Position numbers and translations under genes: made by a program. A model generated the notes under the pieces. The model did no database searches, had not been told where the DNA came from, and saw only the letters and a program-made list of their open reading frames with translations. DNA of 57,320 nucleotides from Paramecium octaurelia (lineage: Eukaryota > Ciliophora > Oligohymenophorea > Peniculida > Parameciidae), in NCBI GenBank assembly GCA_905182995.1, contig CAJJDP010000018.1:649355-706674 (forward strand). The letters run 5' to 3'. Of this stretch, positions 12,924-25,742 are shown in pieces; the first letter of the stretch is position 1; every line of letters begins with the position of its first letter.

Positions 12924-15900
12924 TCAAACTTTCATAAAATTTTCTAAATTCAAGCAGCCTTTAGATTTAAATAATTATGTTAAATCTATTTGCATATTAT
13001 TAAAAAATTCTCCCTTCAAGATTATGGTTCCTTAAGCTTAGAAAATTGGATATTAGGAGATTTGTAAAATTGTAATATTAGAAGTAGCGTTTGATAAAAT
13101 TTCAGGTTAAAATTACACCAGAGTATCTTTGTTTTGATTATCTGAAGGTAAAATTTGCTTTCCTGTATTAACATCCCAAATACAAATAGTCTAATAAAAA
13201 CTACCAGATGCTAATGTAGAGCCATCAGGAGAGAAACAGATTGAATTAACAGAACTTATATGACCATCTAATTTGGCTTTTTATTATTTTGTCTTAACAT
13301 CCCATAAGCGAATAGACTTATCTAAGCTACTAGATGCTAAATTAGTCCCATCAAGAGAGAAACAGACTGACTTAACTTAAAGTGAATGACCCTCTAATAT
13401 AAATGTTTATTATCCTGACTAAATATCCCATAAACGTATGGAGGAATCAACACTACCAGATGCTAATGTAGTACCATCAGGAGAGAAACAGATTGAATGC
13501 ACAGAACCTAAATGACCATGGTATTTGGCTTTTTATTATGCTGTCTCAACATCCCATAAAATTATTGATTGATCATCAGAACCCGATGCTACTGTAATAC
13601 CATCAGGAGAAAAACAGACTGTATAAACAGTTCCTGAATGACCATCTAATCTGGCTTTTTATTTTTGTGTCATAACATCCCATAACTGGATAGAGTTATC
13701 AAAACCACCAGATGCTAATGTAGTACCATCAGGAGAGAAACAGATTGAATGCACAGAACCTAAATGACCATTAAATTTAGCTTTTTATTATGCTGTCTCA
13801 ACATCCCATAAAATTATTGATTGATCATCAGAACCCGATGCTACTATAATACCATCAGGAGAAAAACAGACTGTATAAACAGTTCCTGAATGACCATTTA
13901 ATCTGGCTTTTTATTTTTGTGTCATAACATCCCATAACTGGATAGAGTTATCAAAACCACCAGATGCTAATTTAGTACCATCAGGAGAGAAACAGATTGA
14001 ATTTACAGAATCAGAATGAACATTAGTTGTCTAATTTGCCTTAACAACCCAAACGCGGATAGAGTTATCATAACTCCCAGATGCTAATTTAGTACCATCA
14101 GGAGAGAAACAAACAGTATAAACTGTGCTAGAATGTCCATCTAATTTGGCTTTTTATTATCCTGTCTTAACATCCCATAAAAGGATAAAGTTATCATAAC
14201 TACCAGATGCTAAGGTAGTACCATCAGGAGAGAAACATACTGAGATAACATAATTTGAATGACCATCTATACTAGCCTGTTATTGTTATGTCTTAACATC
14301 CCATAAACGGATAGACTTATCATAACTCCCAGAAGCCAATTTATTACCATCAGGAGAGAAACAGACTGTTTTAACTGTTTTAGAATGACCAACTAATTTG
14401 GCTTTTTATTTTCCTTAGTTAACATCCCATAAACGAATAGACTTATCATCACTACCAGATGCTAATGTAGTACCATCAGGAGAGAAACAGATTGAATTTA
14501 CAATTCCTTAATGACCAACTAATTTGGCTTTTTATTATGCTGTCTTAACATCCCATAAAAGAATAGACTTATCATCACTACCAGATGCTAATGTAGTACC
14601 ATCAGGAGAGAAACAGATTGAATTTACAATTCCTTAATGACCAACTAATTTGGCTTTTTATTATGCTGTCTTAACATCCCATAAAAGAATAGACTTATCA
14701 TCACTACCAGATGCTAATGTAGTACCATCAGGAGAGAAACAGATTGAATTTACAATTCCTTAATGACCAACTAATTTGGCTTTTTATTATGCTGTCTTAA
14801 CATCCCATAAAAGAATAGACTTATCATCACTACCAGATGCTAATGTAGTACCATCAGGAGAGAAACAGATTGAATTTACAATTCCTTAATGACCAACTAA
14901 TTTGGCTTTTTATTATGCTGTCTTAACATCCCATAAAAGAATAGACTTATCATCACTACCAGATGCTAATGTAGTACCATCAGGAGAGAAACAGATTGAA
15001 TTTACAATTCCTTAATGACCAACTAATTTGGCTTTTTATTATGCTGTCTTAACATCCCATAAAAGAATAGACTTATCATCACTACCAGATGCTAATGTAG
15101 TACCATCAGGAGAGAAACAGATTGAATTTACAATTCCTTAATGACCAACTAATTTTGCTTTTTATTATGCTGTCTTAACATCCCATAAACGAATAGACTT
15201 ATCAACACTACCAGATGCTAATGTACCATCAAGAGAGAAACACACTGACATAACATAGTTTGAATGACCATCTAATTTGGCTTATTATTATCCTGTCTTA
15301 GTATCCCATACGCAGATAAACTTATCATAGCCACTAGATGCTAATGTAGTACCATTAGGAGAAAAACAGACTGATAAGATATAATTTGAATGTCCATTTA
15401 ATTGGGCTTATTATTATCCTATATTAGCATCCCATAAACCAATAGTCTAATCATAACTACCAGATGCTAATGTAATTCCATCAGGAGAGAACGATATTGA
15501 ATTAACTGAACCAGAATGACCATTTAGTATTTTGGCTATTTATTATGCTTTCTTAGCATCCCAGAAACGGATAGACTTGTCGTCACTACTAGATGCTAAT
15601 GTAGTACCATCAGGAGAGAAACACAACGACATAACATAATTTTTATGACCCTCTAAACTTGCTTTTTATTTTCCTGTCTTAACATCCCATAAAAGGATAG
15701 ACTTATCATATCCCCCGGATGCTAATGTAGTACTATCAGGAGAGAAACAGACTGTATAAACTGTTTTAAAATGACCATCTAATTTGGCTTTTTATTTTCC
15801 TGTTTTAACATCCCATAAACGGACGGACTTATCTAAACTACCAGATGCTAATGTAGTACTATCAGGAGAAAAACAGATTTAATTAACAGAACCAGAATGA

Positions 15901-16925
15901 CCTCTTAGTTTCGCAATTTATTTTCCAGTCTTTACATCCCATAAGCATAGAGAGTAATCATCACTACCAGATGCTAATTTATGACTATCGGGAGAGAAAC
16001 AGACTGAATTAACATCATTGTTATGACCAATTAATCTCTATATTTATTTCCCTTTTTTAATATCCCATAAGTACACAAATTTTCCATTGCTAAATGCTAA
16101 TGAATTGTTAGCAGGTGAGAAGCCCAATGAAATTACATCCCTTTTACTTAAAATTATTTGCTATATTTTTGCTGTTCTAACGTACCAAATGCAAATAGAA
16201 TAATCATTGCTGCAAGAGGCTAATAATTTACCATCTGGAGAAAAGCAAACTTAATTAATACAACCAATATGTCTATTTAAGATAATTCCCTCATGTATCC
16301 TTAAATTTCTCCACTTACAATTATATAGTTTTGCTTGATTAATAGACATTCCACTAATAATAACATTATCAAATTAAGATCCACTTAAGTTACATCTAAA
16401 TAAATTCGCTCCTATTAAAGAAGTATTTTTAATCCTAATGTCTTCAAAATTTTGATTTCTCAAGTCAACCTTCATTTGAACTAATAAATGAAGAGAGTTA
16501 GATCCGCCTTAGATGAATTTGTCATCTATACTTGTGAGGTTTACAAGAAATTTCAAAAAATTAATAATTTTTTCTTAGTTTGATATATTACTAATAAGAA
16601 TATCTCTATTTTCTTTATCAACGTTTGCAGAGTAATTCATTGAATTAAAGTCATGCTCAGCTATTTTTTAGAGAACATTTGTAAATTTTTTAATACTACT
16701 TGCAAAGGCACCTAATTTCCACCATTAATCAAAAAGTTATAATTCACCACATAAAAAAATGTATTCATCTCTATGTAGTTGAGATTAAAATTTTGAAAGA
16801 AAATTTAGAGAATCTGGGACTTTTTTCTTTAAAAGTATTTCGATTATTAAATTGAATATTTAAGTATCTATATCTTCTAGGGGTTATAAAACAGCAAACA
16901 AATCGCTTTATTTGTTATGAGTCAT
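12924..16925 (-). CDS. Large pentapeptide-repeat / WD40-repeat protein
   Basis: Intact single-exon frame of 4002 nt (1333 residues), from ATG at 16923-16925 to TGA at 12924-12926. The N-terminal ~150 residues (start MTHNKQSDLFAVLQPL) have no recognised domain. A short pentapeptide-like stretch follows ([25 protein letters not shown]), then about 25 WD40 units of 42 residues with the signature VCFSPDG..LASGS.D.SI.LWDV. The C-terminal tail (from [14 protein letters not shown] to NLENFMKV) resembles the tails of other Paramecium WD40 proteins as I remember them. The array should fold as several beta-propellers acting as an interaction scaffold; partners are unknown. About six central units are near-identical at DNA level, indicating recent expansion, so the unit count may vary between alleles or be collapsed in assembly. 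Confidence 0.9.
13453..13956 (-). repeat. Two copies of a 252-bp double WD40 unit
   Basis: Inside the WD40 gene, a block of two 126-bp units is repeated once in tandem (13453-13704 and 13705-13956, boundaries approximate) with only a few differences. The period was measured from matching motifs at 13495 and 13747. This is a second, separate duplication event besides the single-unit array further up. Confidence 0.75.
14435..15190 (-). repeat. Six near-identical 126-bp WD40 units in tandem
   Basis: Units start at about 14435, 14561, 14687, 14813, 14939 and 15065, exactly 126 bp apart. The middle ones look identical at nucleotide level, silent sites included, while the flanking WD units have diverged. 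This implies very recent unequal exchange or gene conversion. Confidence 0.85.
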
Positions 16926-19913
16926 ACTTTTTCTTTTTAAATATAATATTGAGTTTTCTATTACTTTATTGAGAATTTTATACGAGAAACCAAAACATTA
17001 TTAATCATATGTTTAGTTTAGGATGAAACCCAATTCTTTTCAAGAGTTGGAGTTGATGTAAATTATAAAGTGGCAACTCACTTGTGTAAAGCTGATTGAA
17101 ATATTGATAACGATTTAATCAATCTTTTTAATAAAATGCAAATGAAAGATTAGTTTTTTTAGGGGAGAACTTAAAATAAATGAAAGTTGTGCTTTTTGAA
17201 AGGCGAATTTTATGTCCACAATTTTAATGCAACCATAGATGATTCACTCTACAATTTGATGTCTGGCGTGTTCTGAAATAAATAAATAGGAAATTTTTCA
17301 AAAATATCAACTTAAGGTTGGGGTGAATTTTAATATCTTGTTGTAACCTACCTAGTGATATAGCACCTTGGTTGGAATCGTTAGAAAAAATGCACATTTA
17401 ATCATTTAAACATTAAATCAGAATCATCTTAAAATAATGTAAAGCATTAATAATGATATTTAAATGACAAAAATCATGATCAACATTGAAGTGCCTATAA
17501 ATATTAGATAAATATCAATTAAATATCCTGTGAAAATATTGATACTTATTTTTTATATTTCCACTACGAGATCTTGATTCCTTTATTACATCAATTCGAT
17601 TTTTAGTTGTTAATAAAATAAAATCATATGAAGTCACTCATCAATTAGCATAGTTGAAATTGATTAAGTGAATTTAGTACCAGTATTTGGAGGGCAAAAT
17701 TGGTTAACAATGCATAAATTTATGTACTAGTTGGCACGAAACCCTAAAATATTTTGGAATAGAGTGTTAGCTTGGCTAAAAAAGTAAGATGGAATGCAAG
17801 TCTTATTTGTAATTTCAATACGATTATTTTTGGAATGCATTAAGTATTATTAGTATCATAAATCACAGCCAGTAACACATCAAATACATGATTATTTATA
17901 TTAACTCAACGTTATAGAAGATAAAATCTCTATTGGGTTTGGAGATTTTCCTAAAAAAAAAGAAGGAGGACTTAGCGTTAAAGTTGTTATAAGTTGCAAG
18001 GTAGGATAGAGATGCACTACATAATTTGCATTTCAAAAAAAAAAATTTTCTTTTCTAAATTGAGCATACTACACAAATGTCCACTGAAATCGATCCCTGT
18101 CGACTCACATTTTGGATTAAACGACACTGAACAAGACTTGTAAGTGGAAGATTAGAAATTTTTTGAGCAATTCATTTGAAATAAACTAAACATATTTTAG
18201 AATAAAAAAGTAAAGGGTTGAATGCAAAAAATTTTGATGGATAACTCTAGAAGGTCGAGCAGAAATATTTTTTTGAAGAAAATCTTAAAGTAACAAAAGT
18301 CGGAATCTTTCACATTTCGGTTATACTAAAGGATTCATTTGGATTGTGCAAAAAATCATATTAAAGTATTTAAATTATTATTTATGTTCTCTAAATACGT
18401 TATTGATGAAATCGTTCTTTAGTTTTGAATGAAGAGCCATTTAAATTTTATTTAACACTCCAGCACTTGTGCATAATCTGCTTGGGTTCAACTTGATTAT
18501 AATTTAACTTATATTTCAAGGTACTTAAATATTTAAACTTTAATATTAAGACACTACTTTTTAGTAAATTCATTATTATAGTTTAGAAATAGCGCTTCCT
18601 ATCTGATCATACCATTTGCAAAACAATAGTTACAAGTTAATTATTTGATTATATGGATAAAATATTATTCTTCCTATTTATCTAATAATGAATGCAAAAA
18701 ACTACATAGTTAAAGTAAAATGAATGCACTTATTTTTGATATTATAGCAGCTGTATCAGGTAATTAGTGTCATCAAGTGACTCGTCTCAACTGTTTAGAT
18801 ATTTCATATAAATTAGGTTGAGCCCAAGTAGGAGTACTTCTAACACTAAATGTTCAAGCTTTTTCTTAACATAAAATTATAAGAAGGCAGTCTTAGAGTA
18901 TGGCAAAAATATAATGCACATTACAAGTGAAATATGCTCAAATATATACATTATATGAGTATTGCAAACTACTTTTATTAACTGCAAGACAAGGCATAAT
19001 TTTATTTATATGATCCTGATTTAATTTAAGGCTGTGCTTCAATTACAAATATCTGAGGAATAAACCTATTTATAGAAGCGAAACTGACCTACGAGAGTGC
19101 AATATCCAATATTAAAATAACAAGTAGCGATATAATCATTAGTTTTTAAAGATTAGAAAATTTTGTTTAAGTTAGGGTAGCAATAATGAATGAACAAAAA
19201 AATTTAAACAAGAATATTTACCTTATTTTATAAATTGATACTATATAATTTTGGTTTTAAGTTTATTTGAATAAATATTTAATAGTTATATGCAACCCTT
19301 ATCTAATTGACAAATGAAATTTCGCTGCTCTATAGGCAGGTTGATTGTAAGGAAAATCAACCAGTCATTTTTATAGAACGGCAAGAGTTGAAATTAATTT
19401 GAACAAATAGTTTTTTGTCGATTTATGGTGAGTCATAGTAAGAACGAATAATTTTCACCAAGATATTTTCATAGGGTGAATTTTATAACATCAATTGAGC
19501 ATTGCAAAAGATGAAATTGTAATTTCAGATTCAGGTAAATTATTAAACGAGAGTTACCGCAAATAAATAACATTTATTTATTTGAATTTAAAAAAACAAT
19601 AATTTATTTGTTGCAGAATTATATGACATACAACTTGTCTATATATTTGAATTATTATTTATTATTAAATGCCATCATATCTAATAATAGAATTTAGTGA
19701 ATCGCATAGCTATAGAACTTGAAATAAATGGGAAGAAAATTATAAAATAAAAGATAAATAAATTCAATATCAAAATGTGATGATTCTCATTATAATATCT
19801 AATTAATTTATTTATGAATCATAAAATTCTAAAATCAAACTCAAATAAAAGTAAAAGCAACCTCAAAAGCAGAATTGGCACATCCAGAAATTAATCCAAA
19901 CTATATACTCTTT
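16926..19913. other. About 3 kb without a recognisable gene
   Basis: Stop-dense AT-rich sequence upstream of the WD40 start. No coherent frame was found on either strand and no tRNA-like T-loop. The only structure noted is an inverted repeat at 19329-19377. This is long for an intergenic gap in a Paramecium somatic genome. Confidence 0.45.
19329..19377. repeat. Imperfect hairpin / inverted repeat
   Basis: GGTTGATT (19339-19346) pairs perfectly with AATCAACC (19355-19362) around an 8-nt loop. Flanking TCTATA (19329-19334) and TATAGA (19372-19377) also pair. The left edge, TATAG, resembles the TA-bounded end consensus of Paramecium internal eliminated sequences. A structured RNA is an alternative. 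Confidence 0.3.
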
Positions 19914-20142
19914 ATGAATTAATAACTAGTAGTGATTAGGCAATAGGAAATTGATCAATTTGGACGGGCTTTAGTAAGTATTACATCAATTTCATTAGCA
20001 ATAAGTAGAATCAATGTTATAAGATGCTTCAATCCCCTTAATTCAAAAAAGTTTAAGTAATAATAAATTGCTTCATGATGATTAAGAATTTGCTGCTTTT
20101 AAATTGTAAGTCCTTGAGAGAAACTCTAGTAAAGCATTCTGA
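19914..20142 (+). CDS. Small two-exon gene of unknown function
   Basis: ATG at 19914 opens exon 1 (MNQQLVVIRQQEIDQFGRAL). A 25-nt GTAAGT..TTAG intron follows at 19974-19998, then exon 2 (QQVESMLQDASIPLIQKSL, ending NSSKAF) to TGA 20140-20142. The spliced length of 204 nt divides by three and gives 67 residues, with a polar, probably helical composition. No domain is recognised. It could be the tail of a larger gene, but a stop precedes the ATG in frame. Confidence 0.5.
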
Positions 20143-20914
20143 ACTTCAGTTTCGTCAAAACTAAATACATTGTTGGAGCATGGATCAAATTCTCTCAATT
20201 TTTCTTTAAAATGAAGGCTGTAATTTGCTTAAAATAATTTGAGAGGATCTGAATGATGATAAGTTTAAAGAAGTATATTGACTAACTGATGCTAGATGTA
20301 ATTTTATTTACTAGGATAGGTTTGATCTCAGACTTAATGATGGACTTAAAAAAAACTCTTAAACCTTCCAAAGCAAGGAGAATAAGTATTCTCACGATGG
20401 AGCTTATTATTAATTCTATATCATTTTGAATCATGCAATAAGTTGATACTTGATTGGAGCGTTTATTCCACATTTTAATTATACATAATAAAGCAAAGAT
20501 ATTATCAGAATAATTGAAATTTAATACATCTGCTTTCTAATGTTATTAAATACTTTGTGAAGCCAAATTCTGTTATAACAAAAGTGTAACTTGAAAATTA
20601 TGATCTCTTTGAGATTTGATGATATTGAACAAGCACATAATATATGAATTAGATATTATTTAGAATTTCTTTTTGATGCAAGCAAAAGATTTGAATATGA
20701 TAATAATTGATATGATAATTAATTGAAAGAGTTATTGGCTTATATTTGAAGACCACATCTCAGAATATTCTTAAGAATTTATTGAGCTCAAATTAGGAGG
20801 ATAACATCATTAAAGAACAAGGCAGTGATAAACAATGATAAAAAGAATAAGCCTACTTAAATATCAATTTTAGTGAAAATCAATTGATTTATTAGCTTAG
20901 AATAAGTGGTGTTG

Positions 20915-22370
20915 TCATTTAAGAGTTGTAACAAGATTTCCATATAAATATATAAATTGAATTTATACAGCTTCAATTTGAATCATTTTTCTAACACCTA
21001 AAATGATTTCTGTTTCCTCATCCCTATGGTCAATAATGATTAATGCTATAAGCTCTTTAGTATTGAACTACTAAATTATGTGATCTGTATAATATAATTT
21101 ACAATTACTTTTATTGATATTTAATTTAAACTCTTGACATGCTTTTAAGATATGATTTTTAAGATTCTTGAATTCTTTTTCACTCACATATTTAAAACTT
21201 GCAATAAAAATAACAATTGAACAAATTTATCTTATTTGAAGATCCAATCATTCAAACTCATTATCATATATGGGTGCTATTTTCCTGCTAATAAATTAAT
21301 AGACTAATAAACATAGTCCCAAAAACGATGCCTTCAATAAAATGTTAGATTCAAAATTGCTAGCCATAATTATAATGAAAGCCTTCTTTGACAATTTGAT
21401 ATATTCCCAAAATAGCTTTACTCATTATATTCATTGAACAAATAACATATATGATTTCTAAGTTTATTCTAATCGAGTTTGTCTTTTTTCAGAAGCTTTA
21501 AAAAATAGAGAAAAAGGAATTAAGCATATTTCATTTTATCAATTAACATTTATAATTGTTAGCATTAATTAAATAATAGAATTTTGGATATTGAATTAGA
21601 TGTGGAACAATTAAATAATATTAATAACTCTAATTGTTGTTTTAATAAGGATCATATTGAAAGGATACAGATCCTAAATCAAATTTACTGCCTTCAGAAT
21701 CAATATAATGAGTTGTAAAATTTTAAGTTCATTAAAATGTTTAGCATATTTCGTTAAGCCAAAAGTTTTTTTAATTTGACAACATAATTGTTATAAGTTA
21801 AAAATAATTTCTTTTCTGCTATTTTTTATGTAACTTTAATTTTAAATGCTTCTTATTGCATTTCTTAAGAGTTTGTGAAAAAAGTTAAATGAGTGGGGAA
21901 TTCCACTAAATTATCAAAAAAGTTTGCAGCTCTAGTTGTTTATAAAGCAAAGTTTGATCATCTCTTCAAAAATTAATTCTAATTTTTATTTATGGCAAGT
22001 ATAAAAATTCATATAAATACCATTCATTCTCGTATTGAAATGGATCTTTATCTAATCTAAAGATATGATTTTAACTGTCAGCGGTATTGTAAGCAAGAAT
22101 CGTTTGGATAGTCTTATTTTGAAAGTAAAGGCAATCGTATTAAAGCAGTTCCAAAATTCCAGATAATTTTCCTCTAACATTATTGAAATTGAAGCCATTA
22201 CTATCCATTAATCCAAATAATCCTAATTGTTTGTTAAACTCAAAGGATTATATGTTGACCATAATCTACAAAAGCCAACTTTTTAATAGAAAGGATCCAT
22301 GCTAATAATTTACTGAGAATAAATAACTTCCCACACTTAAAAGAAAATTTAATTATCTTCATCATCATAT
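20915..22370 (-). pseudogene. Membrane-type protein gene broken by homopolymer frameshifts
   Basis: Reading down the minus strand, successive frames give one plausible protein: GLMDSNGFNFNNVRGKLSG, then NTADSQNHIFRLDKDPFQYE, IFEEMIKLCFINN, NLVEFPTHLTFFTNSQEMQQ, HYIDSEGSKFDLGSVSFQYD, a hydrophobic stretch LLKASFLGLCLLVYQFI, SIVIFIASFKYVSEKEFK, and the end GVRKMIQIEAVQIQFIYLYG, with TGA at 20915-20917. At least three joins need a one-base change in an A or T run (A5, T6, T4), and one in-frame TGA (EFE*LDL) could lie in a 27-nt intron. Two hydrophobic segments suggest a membrane protein; the family is unknown. Either a pseudogene or a real gene with sequencing errors. The 5' end is uncertain. 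Confidence 0.5.
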
Positions 22371-22825
22371 TTAGTTTTTTATGCTTTGACATAAATTAAT
22401 GTTAATATTTAATATAAAGGGATTACTGTTCCAATCCTTTCTATAGTAGTGGCTCTACATAATTATATAATATTATTATAATTATACAAAAGCACTTTTC
22501 ATCTATATATTCAAAATATATAGATATAAATTACAGATTAAAAAATTATTAGAACATTATCACTTCTTTTCATTCTTTAAATCGAAAAAATTTATGAAAA
22601 GCATAATAAATTAAATTTTAAAGACATTTTAAAAATGAATATATATATATTAGATTAGATTAGTATCTCAAATAAAAATAGAGAAAATACTAAAACCAAT
22701 GGTTGTTTTAAACTGAGGAAAGTTGTCTTTTTATTATTATTTCCTAAATTTTTTCAAATGAGCAGATCATGAAATCTAAAAAATGATTATTTATTTTATA
22801 ATAAAAATTTGGTATATCTTCATAA

Positions 22826-24792
22826 ATGGATCAATATTTTAAAGAACATAATAATAATGTTTTATCCTTTTAGCATTATTCAAAAGCCTATGTAAGATTA
22901 ATTATTGAAATAATCATAGGAGTACTTCATTACAGATAAATTGGATGAAGCCTTACAAGAAATTGATTTGGCATTGAATCTTAATTTATAATTTTCTGAG
23001 GCCTTCATTTTGAGAAGTATTTTTATATACATAAAACTTAGGTTAAATATTTGAAAAAATTTAGTAATATGATAATGCATTGTAAGATGCAGATTGTAGT
23101 ATAAGAATGAATAATAACTTGGCTGAACTTTATAATTAAAGCGGTGTAACTTTGTTCTAGTATCTTGGTACTTTATTTGCAGAGGCCCCTAATTTAAATA
23201 GTATATTGATTTAAATAAAATTAGATGGATTATTTGAAGAAATTGTATTAAAGGGTAAGGAATTGGAAGAAGTAATTGAAATAGAAACCATAAAATATAA
23301 TTTTGATGTACACAGAGATAGAACTTTTGCCTTAATTCTCAATCCATAATTTGCCCAGCATAATGCTTTAGACAGTATATTTATTAAAATAAAAATTTAG
23401 GTGGAATACAACAAAAAAGGTTATTATATGATAAACCATTGAGTAGTAATATAACAACATATAATTTGGAAGAAAGTTAATTAAGATTAAATTAAAATAT
23501 GATTGAAGGTTATGTAAAAATACATTAAAATATGGCTGAGAGTTATTTTTAAAGAGGTAAAACATATATCTTAAGTCTAAGCAACAATTTTGTGGAGATA
23601 ACATAAATTTTATAATGCTTTATAAGATTGCTTGAAAAGTATTTTGATGGATAAAAATTTCGCAATGTCGTATTGTAGAATTGGTATATGTATAAAATTA
23701 ATTTAAAGGTCAGATAATGTACGATTTGAATTTGAAAGATAAAGCACTCTTATATTTTACCAAAGCTATAGAAGTAGATAGTAATTTAAACGAAGCATAT
23801 ACATTTAGAAGTAAAACAATAATTATTATATAGGTCTGTGCATCGAATAGAATGATGCAAATTCAGCTATTTAATCATCATAGTCATCATTGTCATAAAG
23901 CCATAATGTTTAAGATCTAAACAACCAAAATTAATTCATCTCTAATATTGAATAAGCAACAACTTAACAGTAAATAATTTTCGATGAAGCATTAAGTCAT
24001 ATTTGGTAAGAAGTAGAGCTTTTGTAAAACAGATTATAATAGGTTTAGAAGGAAAACATTGAATTGAAATAAGCATAAATTAAGGAAAAGGAAGAATTAA
24101 TAAATATGATCTTCCTAGAAGATCGAAAGTAAATTGAAAAATCATTATAAGTGCTTAATAAACCAGAAAATTATTATTAAAAAATATATTATCTCTCTCT
24201 ATTTTGGAGAGTTTATAATTACTTATTAGCTATATAGCAAATATCTAATGATATATTATCAATAAATACAAATGCAATTATTGAAATTAATTCAGAAAAT
24301 ATTTAAAATATACTTCAAACTATTTCCAACAAAGGATTAGTTGCACTTTCGCCAATATCTTTTGTTTAGGATAATTTTAGAATTATGAATGATGCCCTTG
24401 ACTATGCAATTGATGGAAAGAATGAGAATCGCTTTAATTAAAGAGTAAGAGTATTGAAAGAGATAGTAAAATAATTTGCCCCAATTCCATAAAAATTAGA
24501 AATTGAAGTCCAATTGGCAGCCATTTATTTTGGAAAATCACAAAAATCTAATAAGAAAGTAAGAGAAAAAACACCTTTAAGTTAAAAAGTTGATGAGCTA
24601 TTAGAAAAAGAAGATAATACTTTATAATTATAAAAGGATATATACTGGATTTGTGGAACAGAGGGTGCATTAAAAGTTTTAAGCTACTTGGAAAAAAACT
24701 AATAAAAGATATTGAAAGAAAAACAAAAACAGTTAAGTGAGATTATAAAAGATGCATTTAATACAGATTCTGAGTTATGTTAATTAATTTGA
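22826..24792 (+). CDS. TPR-containing protein with six short introns
   Basis: ATG at 22826 to TGA 24790-24792. Introns at 22892-22919, 23017-23041, 23375-23400, 23557-23575, 23684-23708 and 23811-23833 (28, 25, 26, 19, 25 and 23 nt) restore a single frame of 607 codons (606 residues). The N-terminal half has degenerate TPR helices (DKLDEALQEIDLALNLNL, YDNALQDADCSIRMNN, KDKALLYFTKAIEVDSNLNE). The middle is a charged coiled coil (VELLQNRLQQVQKENIELK, KEKEELINMIF). The C-terminal ~200 residues are helical (YLSLFWRVYNYLLAIQQI, DIYWICGTEGALKVLSYLEK) and match no domain I know. Intron 4 is very short and ends in AAG, and intron 5 also ends in AAG, so those two are the least certain. Probably an adaptor protein. 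Confidence 0.8.
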
Positions 24793-25274
24793 TATGATTC
24801 AATAACTATAAGACCAATATGTTCATATTAACTTAATCCATATAGCATGAATCTTGTTCATTTTTTTTTTCAACAATTGTATTTTTTTCATTCTAAAATA
24901 AATCAGTTTTCAACCTATCGCCTGCATGTTCTAATATGGTTTATTGCAACAAAAATTTTGGAAAAATTAGCTATACTCAGAAGAAAAAATTAGTGAGTTT
25001 GGGATAGTAAAACACTGTCTTATCACCTATGAGAATAAGAGATTTTTAGGAAAATGTCAATTACTAGGTTAGATATGAGGATAATTATTTTTCAATTAAA
25101 TTGCAAAGCCCAATACATCTGATCCATATAATGTCAAATAATTAGAATCCAATTATAAGTCTTGGTGTCTTATATTGCTCACGCTTTGGTTATTTTAAAA
25201 ATTAATTTGTCATACTCTCTTCTCTCTTAATTAATCTGTTCGGCAACCTATTTATTAGAAGATCCTGTTCTCTT
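24793..25274. other. No gene recognised
   Basis: AT-rich spacer after the TPR gene, with poly-T and poly-A runs and no coherent frame. Confidence 0.4.
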
Positions 25275-25742
25275 TCAAGGATGAATTTTTTTAAATTCAT
25301 CCTTTATATTTTGCTTAATTGAAATAGAATAAATTAGTGTTGTGTAAAATTAAAAATTAAGAAAATGGATATTAAAGTTTATGTACAAAATTTTAGTTTG
25401 GTTTAGTTAGAATTGTTGAAATCGAACAATTAGAGATATGAAAACATTAAATTTTCTTAAATTTGATAAAAAAAATAGTAAATGTATGAGGACTAGTTGT
25501 CTTTCAATATCTAAAATAAAAAAATTTTACTTTTTTAATACTCTACACTAAATTATTGATAGTTTTAACAGCACAACAACTATGAAAAACTATTAAATAA
25601 CTTGAAAGACTAGTTGATTAGTAAATAAAGTTAATTTTCTTAATAACTCACCTTCATGAGAGGGTCCACCTTAATAATTAGAATTAAAGTTAACTAAATA
25701 GTTATTGGAATAATATTCGATATTATTCAAAGAATAACTCAT
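25275..25742 (-). CDS. Hypothetical 155-residue ORF
   Basis: Open minus-strand frame from ATG (25740-25742) to TGA (25275-25277). The first ~35 residues look protein-like (MSYSLNNIEYYSNNYLVNFN, QGGPSHEGELL). The rest is rich in Leu, Ile and Phe, as random AT-rich DNA would give, so only the 5' part may be real. A perfect 10-bp hairpin covers its last codons. No family recognised. Confidence 0.25.
25279..25302. repeat. Perfect 10-bp inverted repeat with TTTT loop
   Basis: GGATGAATTT (25279-25288) and AAATTCATCC (25293-25302) are exact reverse complements separated by TTTT. It could be a hairpin in RNA or a remnant of a mobile element end. Confidence 0.5.

Noticed and set aside
20282..21005. 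Plus-strand frames reading NDGLKKNSQTFQSKEN and LIYQLRISGVVIQELQQ
   Set aside because: Partly coherent, but they conflict with or overlap the better-supported minus-strand gene ending at 20915, need several unsupported introns and have no good start. A small real gene cannot be excluded.
22898..23604. Minus-strand ORFs at 22898-23080 and 23368-23604
   Set aside because: Antisense shadows of the six-intron TPR gene.
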